Origin: Neobacillus cucumis
GTDB taxonomy: Bacteria; Bacillota; Bacilli; Bacillales_B; DSM-18226
Assembly (NCBI RefSeq): GCF_016107705.1
Contig: NZ_JAEHGC010000004.1
Coordinates: forward strand, 62,001-126,000
DNA: 64,000 bases
Direction of reading: 5' to 3'
This document shows positions 36,045-44,200 of the stretch, in pieces; the first letter of the stretch is position 1, and every line of letters starts with the position of its first letter. The translations under genes were made by a program, and so were the position numbers. The notes under the pieces were generated by a model. That model made no database searches. It was not told the origin of the DNA and was given only the letters and a program-made list of their open reading frames with translations.

Positions 36045-36959
36045 TTAGTTTTTTCCGTATTTTAGAATTGCTTGGTCGATCATCTCTTTAATCGCCGGGA
36101 TTTTGTGTAAATCCTCTCCATGTACCGACTCAAATGGTGCTCGAACACTTCCAACATTGACGCCATTTAATTTAAGAACTTCTTTAATGACGGAATACAT
36201 GGAACCATTTAAGGAACATAACGCGATAATAATGTCATTGATATCTCGCTGAATGCTTCTTGCTTGTTCAAAGTTTCCAGTTGAAACAAATTCTTCGGCT
36301 TTTAAAAATAACTCCGGCATCGCTGCATAGGTTCCGCCAATTCCGCTATCGGCCCCTATGGTTCTTCCGGCCACATATTGTTCGTCAGGTCCGTTAAAGA
36401 CGATAAAGTCTTCGCCTGCTGCTGCCTTAAACCGTTCAATGTCCATCGCTGGCATCGAGGAGTTTTTTACACCCATAACTTTTTTATTCTCAATTAATTG
36501 CTTGAATAGATTCATTGAAAGATTGTATCCGGTTGTTTGTGGAATGTTATAAATAATGAATGGCAGATTCGCTGCATCCATAATGTCTGTCCAATACTTA
36601 AAGATTGAACTTTCAGGAAGTTTAAAGTAGATCGGCGGGATGGCTGATAACGCATCATAGCCAAGTTCTTCCGCATATTTCGCTAATTCCACACTGTCTC
36701 TTGTGGAAGGTGCCCCAACATGAGCGATTAGCGTCAGCTTCCCTTTTACGGTTTCAGCAACATATTTTAATGTTGCTTTTCTTTCCTCAAGGTTATGGTA
36801 AATGCACTCTCCAGAACTTCCGCTTACATAAAGACCTTGAACCCCTTTTTCATAAAGATAGTTACATAGATCCTTTGTCCGGCTCTCTGATATTTCTCCT
36901 GCATCGTCGTAGCAAGCATAGAATGCTGGAAAAACACCTTTAAATTTTTGATTTGTCAT
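36045..36959 (-). CDS. nanA: N-acetylneuraminate lyase
   Basis: 304-residue class I aldolase of the DHDPS/NAL family, splitting N-acetylneuraminate into ManNAc and pyruvate. Schiff-base Lys165 (VMGVKNSSM) and Tyr137 (IIYNIP) fall at the same numbers as in E. coli NanA, and the carboxylate-binding GSSGE loop is at 47-51. First gene of the main nan operon; promoter region carries two RpiR-type boxes and a cre-like site. Confidence 0.93.
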   Translation of the reverse strand: MTNQKFKGVFPAFYACYDDAGEISESRTKDLCNYLYEKGVQGLYVSGSSGECIYHNLEERKATLKYVAETVKGKLTLIAHVGAPSTRDSVELAKYAEELGYDALSAIPPIYFKLPESSIFKYWTDIMDAANLPFIIYNIPQTTGYNLSMNLFKQLIENKKVMGVKNSSMPAMDIERFKAAAGEDFIVFNGPDEQYVAGRTIGADSGIGGTYAAMPELFLKAEEFVSTGNFEQARSIQRDINDIIIALCSLNGSMYSVIKEVLKLNGVNVGSVRAPFESVHGEDLHKIPAIKEMIDQAILKYGKN

Positions 36960-36988
36960 TTATCTTCGCCACCTGGAAATGAATTTAT

Positions 36989-37002
36989 TGGTACCGTTTA
37001 CA
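36989..37002 (-). promoter_or_regulatory. cre-like site upstream of nanA
   Basis: TGTAAACGGTACCA on the minus strand matches TGWnAnCGnTnWCA with one mismatch. It lies about 30 bp before the start codon, suited to CcpA repression. Confidence 0.45.
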
Positions 37003-37031
37003 AAGTAAATATATCACGGTTGAGTAATTCT

Positions 37032-37077
37032 GTAAATAATTTTCACCAATTTATTTTATTTCGGAAAAAATATTCTC
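37032..37077. promoter_or_regulatory. Paired RpiR-type boxes upstream of nanA
   Basis: Two related quasi-palindromic 15-mers, GTAAATAATTTTCAC (37032-37046) and GGAAAAAATATTCTC (37063-37077), start 31 bp apart. The same pair with the same spacing occurs before nanQ. Confidence 0.6.
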
Positions 37078-37088
37078 CTTTTTGAAAA

Positions 37089-38750
37089 TTATGAACGAAA
37101 CTCCAGAGTTACTTCCTTGTTTTTTAAAGAGATCCATAATCGTTTTTGAAAATTTTTGTCCTCATTCGGAAAATCTTCGCGATAATGTGCCCCCCTGCTT
37201 TCTCTTCTTTCCAACATCGCCTTTAAAAGAATTTCAGAAAGCAGCAAAAAGTTTCTCGCTTTGAATGCACTTTTCCGCTCATTTTCGTTTTGTACATGAA
37301 GACTCATATCAAAGGAAGCCTTTAATTCCGTTACCTTTTTTAGTGCGGAGGTAAGATTTGTTTCATCTCGGATCACATTTGCCTTAAACCACATCAGTTC
37401 CCGGATTTCTTCGATTACTTCATGTGGGGTTTTGGACTGCTCGGATGTCTTTGGAATAGACCTGGATAACTGGTCGATTGCCGCTCGGACATTAAGCGGT
37501 TCCAGCTGGCCACTGTTCACATAGTCCAGACAATTCTGGGCGGCTCTTTTTCCAAAAACCATACAGGAACCTGTCGAATTTCCTCCAAGTCGATTGGCTC
37601 CTTCAATTCCTCCTGCGAGTTCACCGATTGCATAAAGTCCCGGCACAGACGTCCGGCCAAAACTATCCACCTTCACCCCGCCATTACTAGCATGCGCAAA
37701 AGGAGCAATTTTGCAAGCGTCCGTCACAAGATTGATGCCTCTTTCTTTCAGCCAATTGAGATAGATCGTATAGAAATCCTGCTGATCTTCATATATCGCC
37801 TCATCAAAGACAAGCTCGAAACCTGCTTCGCTTTTGGTTCGGATAATTTCCTTCATCATCGCGATATCAAAGTATTTAGACGGGAGAGAGTGTGTAAATG
37901 GACCATGTGTACTACGGATTTCCAAACATTCTTGCTTGCTGAGGCCCTCAGGAAGAACTTTTTCTAAAATACTGTTCCCTTCTTCATCTACAAAATCTTT
38001 ACAGTAATTCAGGGTGTGTTCGCCCCATAATGTCTTATATTTTGGTGAGGTGAATCCCGGGATGAATTGAATAAATTCCATGTTTACGAGACTTGCCCCC
38101 GCTTCCAGTGCAAGGATATGCCCCGATCCATCGACATCATTTGGGTTTAAGTTATGCTTGTAAATGTTCCCGAAACCTCCAGTAGCCAATATGACCGCCT
38201 TACACTGGATTAGGATGAGGTTATTATGGTTGTCCAGTAGGAAGGCACCGGATACCTTGTTGCCGACCTTGATTAACGAAATCACGGCAGATCGTTCGTA
38301 TATTGAAATATTAGGATAATGTTCGAAAATCGTTTTCACATTTTCACGGATTTGATCCCAATCCCTCAGCATATAAATGGTCCGGCTATGTTCCGCAAAG
38401 CAAGCCTTGCGATCGTCTGGTAGTTTATAAGGCTCTATCCCGATTTCGGGAAATTCTTGAACCCGGTCCTGGATTTCATCAACATAGATTTGGGCCATTT
38501 CTTTGTCATGCATGTGATGGCTGACTGCCTCTATGTCTTGTAAAAATACTTCTTTGTCTTGGTTATCCTTGGTCACCTGTGTTCCCAGGGAGGCTTTCAG
38601 CGGATAGAAGCTGGAGCCGGAACAAACCTGGGTTTTGGTCGACATGATGACGGTTTTACCGGCTTTGGCCAGTTCGATGCTCACTTTTAGACCTGCGATG
38701 CCGCTTCCTACGACGAGTACATCGGTTGTGATGGTTTCTTGGGGTTTCAT
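37089..38750 (-). CDS. FAD-dependent oxidoreductase (fumarate reductase/SDH flavoprotein type)
   Basis: 553 residues, no signal peptide. N-terminal FAD-binding loop VVGSGIAGLKVSIEL (about 13-27), ATGGFGN, and the C-terminal FAD site GGNSTGSCMVFGKRAAQ mark the FRD/SDH/NadB flavoprotein family. The usual RDxxS/A active-site block after the substrate loop is replaced by SLPSKYFDIAMMKEI, so the reaction probably differs from fumarate reduction or aspartate oxidation. It follows nanQ by 11 bp and shares its promoter, so it belongs to the sialic acid regulon. A role in oxidising a sialic acid derivative is a guess; no characterised nan enzyme I know is of this type. Confidence 0.75.
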   Translation of the reverse strand: MKPQETITTDVLVVGSGIAGLKVSIELAKAGKTVIMSTKTQVCSGSSFYPLKASLGTQVTKDNQDKEVFLQDIEAVSHHMHDKEMAQIYVDEIQDRVQEFPEIGIEPYKLPDDRKACFAEHSRTIYMLRDWDQIRENVKTIFEHYPNISIYERSAVISLIKVGNKVSGAFLLDNHNNLILIQCKAVILATGGFGNIYKHNLNPNDVDGSGHILALEAGASLVNMEFIQFIPGFTSPKYKTLWGEHTLNYCKDFVDEEGNSILEKVLPEGLSKQECLEIRSTHGPFTHSLPSKYFDIAMMKEIIRTKSEAGFELVFDEAIYEDQQDFYTIYLNWLKERGINLVTDACKIAPFAHASNGGVKVDSFGRTSVPGLYAIGELAGGIEGANRLGGNSTGSCMVFGKRAAQNCLDYVNSGQLEPLNVRAAIDQLSRSIPKTSEQSKTPHEVIEEIRELMWFKANVIRDETNLTSALKKVTELKASFDMSLHVQNENERKSAFKARNFLLLSEILLKAMLERRESRGAHYREDFPNEDKNFQKRLWISLKNKEVTLEFRS

Positions 38751-38761
38751 GGGCTCTCCCC

Positions 38762-39214
38762 CTATAATTTTATTTTGAAAACTATTTTTCTGACTTTTTC
38801 CGATGTGTCGACCTTGATTCCGGTCATATGTGCATCCTGCGGGAAGAGAATCATGAAGTCTCCTTGTTGCATTGTGGCCGTTGATTTTAGGTTGCCTTCG
38901 AGTAGAAAGTAGTCGTCTTGTTCGTCGTATGGTTGTTTGATTTCCATTTGGTCAAACGATTCGAAGCCGATTTGTTCTGTTCCTTCCAATATATAATGGA
39001 CATCTAGATACTTTTTATGTGATTCCCAAAAGCGTTCTTGTGGGTTTTTGGTTTCGTATTCAATCAGATTGAAGAATAGGTTTTCGCCATCGATTTCCTG
39101 TGTGCCAGTTTGGAGGTTTGTGAAATCGGTTTGTTGGATATAGTCTATTGCTTGATTGATTCTTTCATGGATACCTTTATAGAAATGAAAATTACGGATG
39201 TGATCAGCAATCAT
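38762..39214 (-). CDS. nanQ: YhcH/YjgK/YiaL family protein, sialic acid anomerase
   Basis: 150-residue cupin-like protein of the family containing E. coli YhcH (NanQ), which speeds interconversion of N-acetylneuraminate anomers. Conserved NLIEYETKNPQERFWESHKKY and DVHYILEGTEQIGF are visible, with His/Glu residues that could hold the metal. AAAGGGG is 9 bases before ATG. First of a two-gene transcript with the FAD oxidoreductase. Confidence 0.85.
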   Translation of the reverse strand: MIADHIRNFHFYKGIHERINQAIDYIQQTDFTNLQTGTQEIDGENLFFNLIEYETKNPQERFWESHKKYLDVHYILEGTEQIGFESFDQMEIKQPYDEQDDYFLLEGNLKSTATMQQGDFMILFPQDAHMTGIKVDTSEKVRKIVFKIKL

Positions 39215-39234
39215 CCTTATTAGCCCCTTTTTTA

Positions 39235-39248
39235 TGAATTCGTTTTCA
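39235..39248 (-). promoter_or_regulatory. cre-like site upstream of nanQ
   Basis: TGAAAACGAATTCA on the minus strand matches TGWnAnCGnTnWCA except at one base. It lies 21 bp before the start codon, similar to the nanA site. Confidence 0.4.
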
Positions 39249-39277
39249 AGTTTAGGATAGCATAGGGGGATGTTTTC

Positions 39278-39323
39278 GTAAATAATTTCCTCTATTTTGA
39301 ATTATTTCGGAAAAAATTTTCAC
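39278..39323. promoter_or_regulatory. Paired RpiR-type boxes upstream of nanQ
   Basis: GTAAATAATTTCCTC (39278-39292) and GGAAAAAATTTTCAC (39309-39323), again 31 bp apart. With the nanA pair they define a consensus close to GKAAAWAATWTTCNC. Confidence 0.6.
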
Positions 39324-39339
39324 CAATTTGTTGGGGGAG

Positions 39340-40020
39340 ATTTTGAAATGGAGGGTAAAAGTGCAAAAGCGGTGGGTAAAGTTATCGAATCGGAGGGTAA
39401 AGTGCTCAAACCGGTTGGTAACCTTCTCAAACCCGAATGTAAATCTTCAAAAAGTGGAGGGTAAATGGCTATTGATGTTTGTTGGGTTAGCTGGTTTTAG
39501 CAGTTTTATGGGATAGGCCTGTTCCCCTTTCCGATAATTGGTTAGAAAGTTACCTTTTCAGGATTTTGGTCCGTGGGAAGTCCAAGTGGAAGATAAAACG
39601 GCATAAGCGGAAAGTAAAAGGCCCGAAGTGGAAAGTAAATCTTCAAAAGCAGAAAGTAAATGGATTTCAGAGGTGTTTGTTCGAACGGTTTTAGGAGTTC
39701 TATGGGGTAAATCTTGTGTTTTCCCTCTGATAATTGGATAGAAAGTTACCTTTTTAGGATTTTAGGTCGGTGGGAAGTCCAAGTGGAAAATAAATTGGCA
39801 TAAGCGGAAAGTAAATGGCCCGAAGTGGAATGTAAATCTTCAGAAGTGGAAAGTAAATGGATTTCAGAGGTGTTTGTTCGAACGATTTTAGGAGTTCTAT
39901 GGGGTAGATCTTGTGTTTTCCCTCTGTTAATTGGATAGAAAGTTACCTTTTTAGGATTTTACGTCGGTGGGAAGCCCTCGTGGAAAATAAATTGGCATAA
40001 GCGAAACCGGTGGGTAAACC
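39340..40020 (+). repeat. 21-bp-period repeat array, four iterations
   Basis: The first block (39340-39465) runs GGAGGGTAAAAGTGC, GGTGGGTAAAGTTAT, GGAGGGTAAAGTGCT, GGTTGGTAACCTTCT at exact 21-base steps. Three further blocks with units such as AGCGGAAAGTAAA are separated by spacers with GAAAGTTACCTTTTTAGGATTTT; blocks two and three are almost identical over about 200 bp. Between nanQ and dat, which run in the same direction. Confidence 0.85.
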
Positions 40021-40052
40021 TTTGCCTTAGAACATTCGGGAGGTGGCAGCAG
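40019..40052. repeat. Degenerate palindromic hairpin repeat
   Basis: CGGGAGGTG..CACCACCC core of the 47-bp repeat without the outer TTCGAC arms. Located just past the stop codon of dat. Confidence 0.5.
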
Positions 40053-40076
40053 CACCACCCTTTGTTCTTCCAGTTC

Positions 40077-40919
40077 CTAATCAGCCAGAATTAACTCCTT
40101 AAATTTCTGATAAGCTTTCATCGTCCATCCTCCTGGATTTCCGTCACCGATGCTTTTTCCATCCACATTGACAATTGGCAGGATTTCCGACGTTGTACTC
40201 GTGATAAATACTTCATCGGCTTGAAGCAGTTCCTCAGGGGTGAATTTCTTTTCGATGAAAGGGATCCCTAAAGATTCGGTAACCTTTTTAACAGCCATTC
40301 GTGTGATTCCGGATAAAATTTGTTTCGACAGCGGTGTCGTATAGACCACACCATCTTTCACCATATACACATTCGAACTGGTACCTTCTGTGATAAATCC
40401 ATCTCTTACTAGGATCGCTTCATAGCAGCCGGCTTCATGTGCGATTTGTTTGGCTAATATGTTCGGAAGAAGGTTTAACGATTTAATATAGCAATTTGCC
40501 CAGCGCTCATCTTCATGAAAGATTGCCTTCATTCCCTTGACTCTTGCTTCATTTTCCATCGCCTGCACCGATCGAACCGTCATCGTCATTGAAACGGAGG
40601 CAGCCGGGAATAGATGTTGCCTTACAGCAACCCCTCTCGTTATTTGCAAATAAACAGCACTTTCCAGTTCGTTCGATTTTTGAACCGCTTCTAAAATGAG
40701 TGCTTTAAAATCTTCCGCTGATTGTTGAATTGGTAATTTAATTGCCTTTGCACTTTGAATCAGCCGTTGCAGGTGCTCCTCCAGCATGAAGGGTTTTCCA
40801 TTATACACCCGAATTACTTCATATACACCGTCACCAAATTGATGACCTCGTTCATCAATTGGAATGACAGGTTCATCCAATTGGACATACTTACCGTTTG
40901 CGTAGCCAATGTTCATCAT
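40077..40919 (-). CDS. dat: D-amino acid aminotransferase
   Basis: 280-residue class IV PLP enzyme. PLP lysine Lys146 (NCYIKSLNLLPN) sits one residue from its position in the Bacillus YM-1 enzyme, and the D-amino acid signature RGHQFGDGVYEV near the N terminus is present. It interconverts D-alanine and D-glutamate through keto acids, supporting wall synthesis or D-amino acid use. GGGAGG lies 6-9 bases before the first ATG. Divergent from a LysR regulator gene 103 bp away. Confidence 0.9.
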   Translation of the reverse strand: MMNIGYANGKYVQLDEPVIPIDERGHQFGDGVYEVIRVYNGKPFMLEEHLQRLIQSAKAIKLPIQQSAEDFKALILEAVQKSNELESAVYLQITRGVAVRQHLFPAASVSMTMTVRSVQAMENEARVKGMKAIFHEDERWANCYIKSLNLLPNILAKQIAHEAGCYEAILVRDGFITEGTSSNVYMVKDGVVYTTPLSKQILSGITRMAVKKVTESLGIPFIEKKFTPEELLQADEVFITSTTSEILPIVNVDGKSIGDGNPGGWTMKAYQKFKELILAD

Positions 40920-41022
40920 TTTTTCCTCCCTTTGATATTTTAAGTAAACGGCAAATGGACTAAAAAATCCAATCGAAGTTTGTCATAATGGCTATAGAAT
41001 ATTTTTATAAGGGGCAACTTGA

Positions 41023-41934
41023 ATGAATATCGAACAAATTGAAGCATTTATTTTTGTGGCAGTAACAAGGAGTTTTAGCAAGGCGGGCGAAGCGTTATTT
41101 ACCACACAGCCAACGGTCAGCGCACGGATTAAGGCACTAGAAAACTCGCTGAACTGTCAATTATTTTACCGAACAGGCAACACTGTAAATTTAACAAAAG
41201 AAGGGAGTACTTTCCTCCCCTATGCAAAAGATATCCTTCACAGCCTGAAAGACGGCCAATATGCGATTCAGCGGGAGCAACTGAAATTGGAAGGGGAAAT
41301 TGAGATTTCAGCCGTTTTTGTAGCTGCCTTTCATTTTCTTCCGGATTTAATGAAAGAATTTCATCTTGAATTCCCTCAAGTGAAAGTAAACCTGTATACT
41401 GGCCATTCCACCCAGGTCTTGGACATGGTGCTAAATCATCAAGTAACATTTGGGATTGCACGGGCTGTTAATCATCCAAAAATTGAAAGTATCCATTTGT
41501 TCCATGATGAAATGATCTTGGCCATATATCCTGAACATCCCTTCGGATCAAGAGAAGCCGTAACGATGGAGGAGTTGGCCCGCGAAGAATTCATTTTGTA
41601 TAATCGAAACTCGATCGATTGGACCCTGATTCATAATGCCTTTGACCATCTCCAGCTCCAGAAGAATGTCATTATGGAAACAGATAATATCGAGGTCGTA
41701 AATAGAATGGTGAAACAAAAAATCGGAATCGCCATTTTGCCAAAGTCGGCAATTGGAGAAGAGCTGAATAACGGTACCTTAATAGAAGTAAAAGTGGCGA
41801 ATCTCCCTTACATTCAAAGAGATTATGAATTAATTTATTTAAAAGACAGAAGCTTTGATCGCATCTCGGAAAGCTTTCTTGATTTTCTGGTGAAGGGGAA
41901 GGAATCTATGGATTCGATAAAAATCGGGCGGTGA
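41023..41934 (+). CDS. LysR-family transcriptional regulator
   Basis: 303 residues. N-terminal winged helix (about 1-60; RSFSKAGEALFTTQPTVSARIKALE) and a C-terminal two-lobed effector domain of CysB/CbbR type. Divergent from dat, which it may control in the usual LysR arrangement. The last seven codons, including the stop, lie inside a 47-bp palindromic repeat, so the C terminus has been rewritten by that insertion. AGGGGC is 5-8 bases before the ATG. Confidence 0.88.
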   Translation: MNIEQIEAFIFVAVTRSFSKAGEALFTTQPTVSARIKALENSLNCQLFYRTGNTVNLTKEGSTFLPYAKDILHSLKDGQYAIQREQLKLEGEIEISAVFVAAFHFLPDLMKEFHLEFPQVKVNLYTGHSTQVLDMVLNHQVTFGIARAVNHPKIESIHLFHDEMILAIYPEHPFGSREAVTMEELAREEFILYNRNSIDWTLIHNAFDHLQLQKNVIMETDNIEVVNRMVKQKIGIAILPKSAIGEELNNGTLIEVKVANLPYIQRDYELIYLKDRSFDRISESFLDFLVKGKESMDSIKIGR

Positions 41935-41959
41935 CAGGTACCACCCGATTTTTGTCGAT
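41913..41959. repeat. 47-bp palindromic hairpin repeat, copy 5
   Basis: TTCGATAAAAATCGGGCGG and CCACCCGATTTTTGTCGAT around tgacaggta. It contains the stop codon (41932-41934) of the LysR gene. Confidence 0.88.
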
Positions 41960-41975
41960 TCATTCCCCTTCATAA

Positions 41976-42020
41976 ATAAAGGACCTTCCTAAACATTGCA
42001 TTAGAAAGGTCCTCTCTTTT
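41976..42020 (-). terminator. Terminator of the NPCBM-like gene
   Basis: AGGACCTTTC and GAAGGTCCT arms with a loop of about 18 bases. A close relative of this hairpin terminates the neighbouring gene at 44147-44190, suggesting the two loci share an origin. Confidence 0.6.
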
Positions 42021-44025
42021 ATTCCGCTTTATGGCTTACTTTGACTTTTGAACTAGTCGTCATTCCGTCGGCTCTTACTGTTAAATACACGTAGCCTTTT
42101 TTGATGCCGAGTTGTTTTACGTAGATGGTTACGTTCGATGACTTTGCTTTTTTGAATGCAATGAGTGTTCCCTTTTTGTTATAGACATAAACCGTATCGT
42201 ATTTCTGCAGTCCTTTAACGGTTATAATATCCGACTTTTTCTTGTTATTTTTTATTGTGACTTTTTTCAACTTGGATGCAGACGTTTTTTCGCCGGTAAA
42301 ACTTACTGGTGTTTTACTGCTCTCTAACATTGTCCCTCTTTTACTAGAAAGATAGAGCTTTCCGTTTTTTGGACCAATTTGCGGAATCCAGAAAGTAACG
42401 GTAGATCCTGTTGCTTTCGGCGATGTGGCTATCAGCTTACCTGTACTGGCGTAAACTTTGATGATATCCCCTTTTGCTACATTGGAAATTGTAACAACAT
42501 CCTTCTTTCCTGTATAATTGACAGCTTTAATCTGAGTGGTTTTTAGAGCGGGTGTATAGGAATAATACCTAAATTGAGCGTTTCCAAGCACCACACCCTG
42601 GGTCCCTAATGCTCCCTTTGTTTGTTTAATTAAGATTTTAAAGTTGGTCGTATTGTTTGGCAGGCGAAGGAAGATAGACTTCACCCCTGTTGCCTTTGTT
42701 ACACTTTGTGAATAAAGCAATTTGTTATTGGCGTAAAAGAAAATCGCTGTTTTTCCGTAATTGCCCACAATCCACTTTGGATCGAGTGATAAATTGGATG
42801 TGAAGGTATTGTAATTCATTCCGGTAATATCGTAATTCGCATAGGCGCCATCGCCTTTGAGCCCGATTCCGGAAGTGACTAAGTTCCCGTTCACATCCTG
42901 GAAGGCGTTGCCCTGTTGCCAATACCAGTACCACTCCCCAATCCCATATTCACTTTTGTAATCCGTCGCTCCTACGGTGGTGACATTGGCGTTCCTCGGG
43001 ACCACCAACAGGGCATCGCTTGTTTTTTTAATAACAGGGTTCATGAAAACAACCCTTTGCTCCCCTCTTGCCCCCTTTATTTGTTTGGTGATGAGGTAGA
43101 GGTTTTTTGTGTTTTTTGGTAGTTTCAGTTTTATCGTTTGAACTGGCGTCTCTTTTGTTAGTTGTTTTTCATAGAGCTTATAATCATCCGCATAAATACC
43201 GACTGCAGTTTTCCCGTAATCGCCAATTGTATAGTTGGAGTCGAGGGAAAGTCTCGTTTCAAAAACATTATAACCCAGCTGATCAATGTTAAATTGCGCG
43301 GAAGCCGTGCCATAACCGTTATATAACTCCATTCCGGTCGTTACTACGTTCCTGTTGATGTCTTGGAATGGGTCGTAGTAGTATGATACGTCTTTTTTAT
43401 AGTTCCCTGTATACTTTAAAGCACCAAGCGTGTTAAGGCTCATTTCCTCATCAAGCTTGATTGTCTTTCCTCCTGTTGAAAAACGGGCGTTACCGAAGAC
43501 AATGCCGTAAACCCCTTTAGCTCCTTTTACTTGTTTTACAAGAATTTTTAATTTTTTGGTGTTTTGTGGTAAGTTGATATGTACATTTGTGTTGGCATTT
43601 TTAAGAGTGAGCTGTTTTTCAAAGAGCAGATGGTCATCGGCAAAAATGGCAACTGCCGTTTTCCCTAGGTCCCCTTGGATCCACTTTTTATCGATGGTGA
43701 TTTGCGAATCGAACGTGGTATAATTCATGCCATCGATATTATAGGTGGCGTATGGTGTGGAATAGCTTGTATAAAAGCCAATCCCCCGGTCAATTAAGTT
43801 CCCGTTAATATCCTCAAACGCTTGGTAACGCCAATCATAGTACCACTGATTCTTATAAAAATTGTCGCCCTTTTCCTCAGGTGCCATCTCATCCAAATAA
43901 GCAGTAGTTATTTGCGCTGCCTCTGCTGTTATAATTGTTGACCCGGCCCCGGGTGCATCGGGCAAAAGCATAAAAGCTAGTAAAATAAAAAATATGAATC
44001 TAGTCATTGGTTTAGTCATTTTCAT
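42019..44025 (-). CDS. Secreted protein with three NPCBM-like repeats
   Basis: 668 residues with a signal peptide (about 1-37). Three homologous modules of about 115 residues follow, each with DINGN(L/V)(I/V)..GI, an N(Y/V)..F motif, GDYGKTAV-like and L.(I/L)..KQ.KGA; they resemble NPCBM/NEW2 carbohydrate-binding domains. The last 180 residues contain two copies of a beta-rich module (VTISNVAKGDIIKVY, ITVKGLQKYDTVYVY). No catalytic domain is seen. It probably binds wall or environmental glycans outside the cell. The domain call rests on layout and motif memory. Confidence 0.65.
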   Translation of the reverse strand: MKMTKPMTRFIFFILLAFMLLPDAPGAGSTIITAEAAQITTAYLDEMAPEEKGDNFYKNQWYYDWRYQAFEDINGNLIDRGIGFYTSYSTPYATYNIDGMNYTTFDSQITIDKKWIQGDLGKTAVAIFADDHLLFEKQLTLKNANTNVHINLPQNTKKLKILVKQVKGAKGVYGIVFGNARFSTGGKTIKLDEEMSLNTLGALKYTGNYKKDVSYYYDPFQDINRNVVTTGMELYNGYGTASAQFNIDQLGYNVFETRLSLDSNYTIGDYGKTAVGIYADDYKLYEKQLTKETPVQTIKLKLPKNTKNLYLITKQIKGARGEQRVVFMNPVIKKTSDALLVVPRNANVTTVGATDYKSEYGIGEWYWYWQQGNAFQDVNGNLVTSGIGLKGDGAYANYDITGMNYNTFTSNLSLDPKWIVGNYGKTAIFFYANNKLLYSQSVTKATGVKSIFLRLPNNTTNFKILIKQTKGALGTQGVVLGNAQFRYYSYTPALKTTQIKAVNYTGKKDVVTISNVAKGDIIKVYASTGKLIATSPKATGSTVTFWIPQIGPKNGKLYLSSKRGTMLESSKTPVSFTGEKTSASKLKKVTIKNNKKKSDIITVKGLQKYDTVYVYNKKGTLIAFKKAKSSNVTIYVKQLGIKKGYVYLTVRADGMTTSSKVKVSHKAE

Positions 44026-44081
44026 AATACTTCCTCCCTATGAATAATTTACCATGTTTTAGAGACCGACACCATCTTAAA

Positions 44082-44128
44082 TTCGACAAAAAGCGGGCGG
44101 TGACAGGAACCACCCTTTTTTTGTCGAT
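44082..44128. repeat. 47-bp palindromic hairpin repeat, copy 6
   Basis: TTCGACAAAAAGCGGGCGG and CCACCC..TTTTTTTGTCGAT around tgacaggaa. It lies between the two secreted-protein genes. Confidence 0.8.
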
Positions 44129-44146
44129 TGATTATAATCCTTTCCA

Positions 44147-44190
44147 TAAAAAAAGAACCCTTCTTAAATCTCAGAAAGGTCCTTTCTTTT
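44147..44190 (-). terminator. Terminator of the SH3/DUF3298 gene
   Basis: AAAGGACCTTTCT pairs with AGAAGGGTTCTTT and is followed by a T-run on the minus strand. Confidence 0.65.
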
Positions 44191-44200
44191 ATGATGAGTC

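Noticed and set aside
39328..39516. Open frames through the 21-bp arrays, also near 29.1 and 58.6 kb
   Set aside because: They arise because 21 is divisible by three; none has a start signal, and spacers between blocks break them.
40920..41022. Specific LysR operator between dat and the LysR gene
   Set aside because: AT-rich sequence offers several T-N11-A matches, but none stands out from background.
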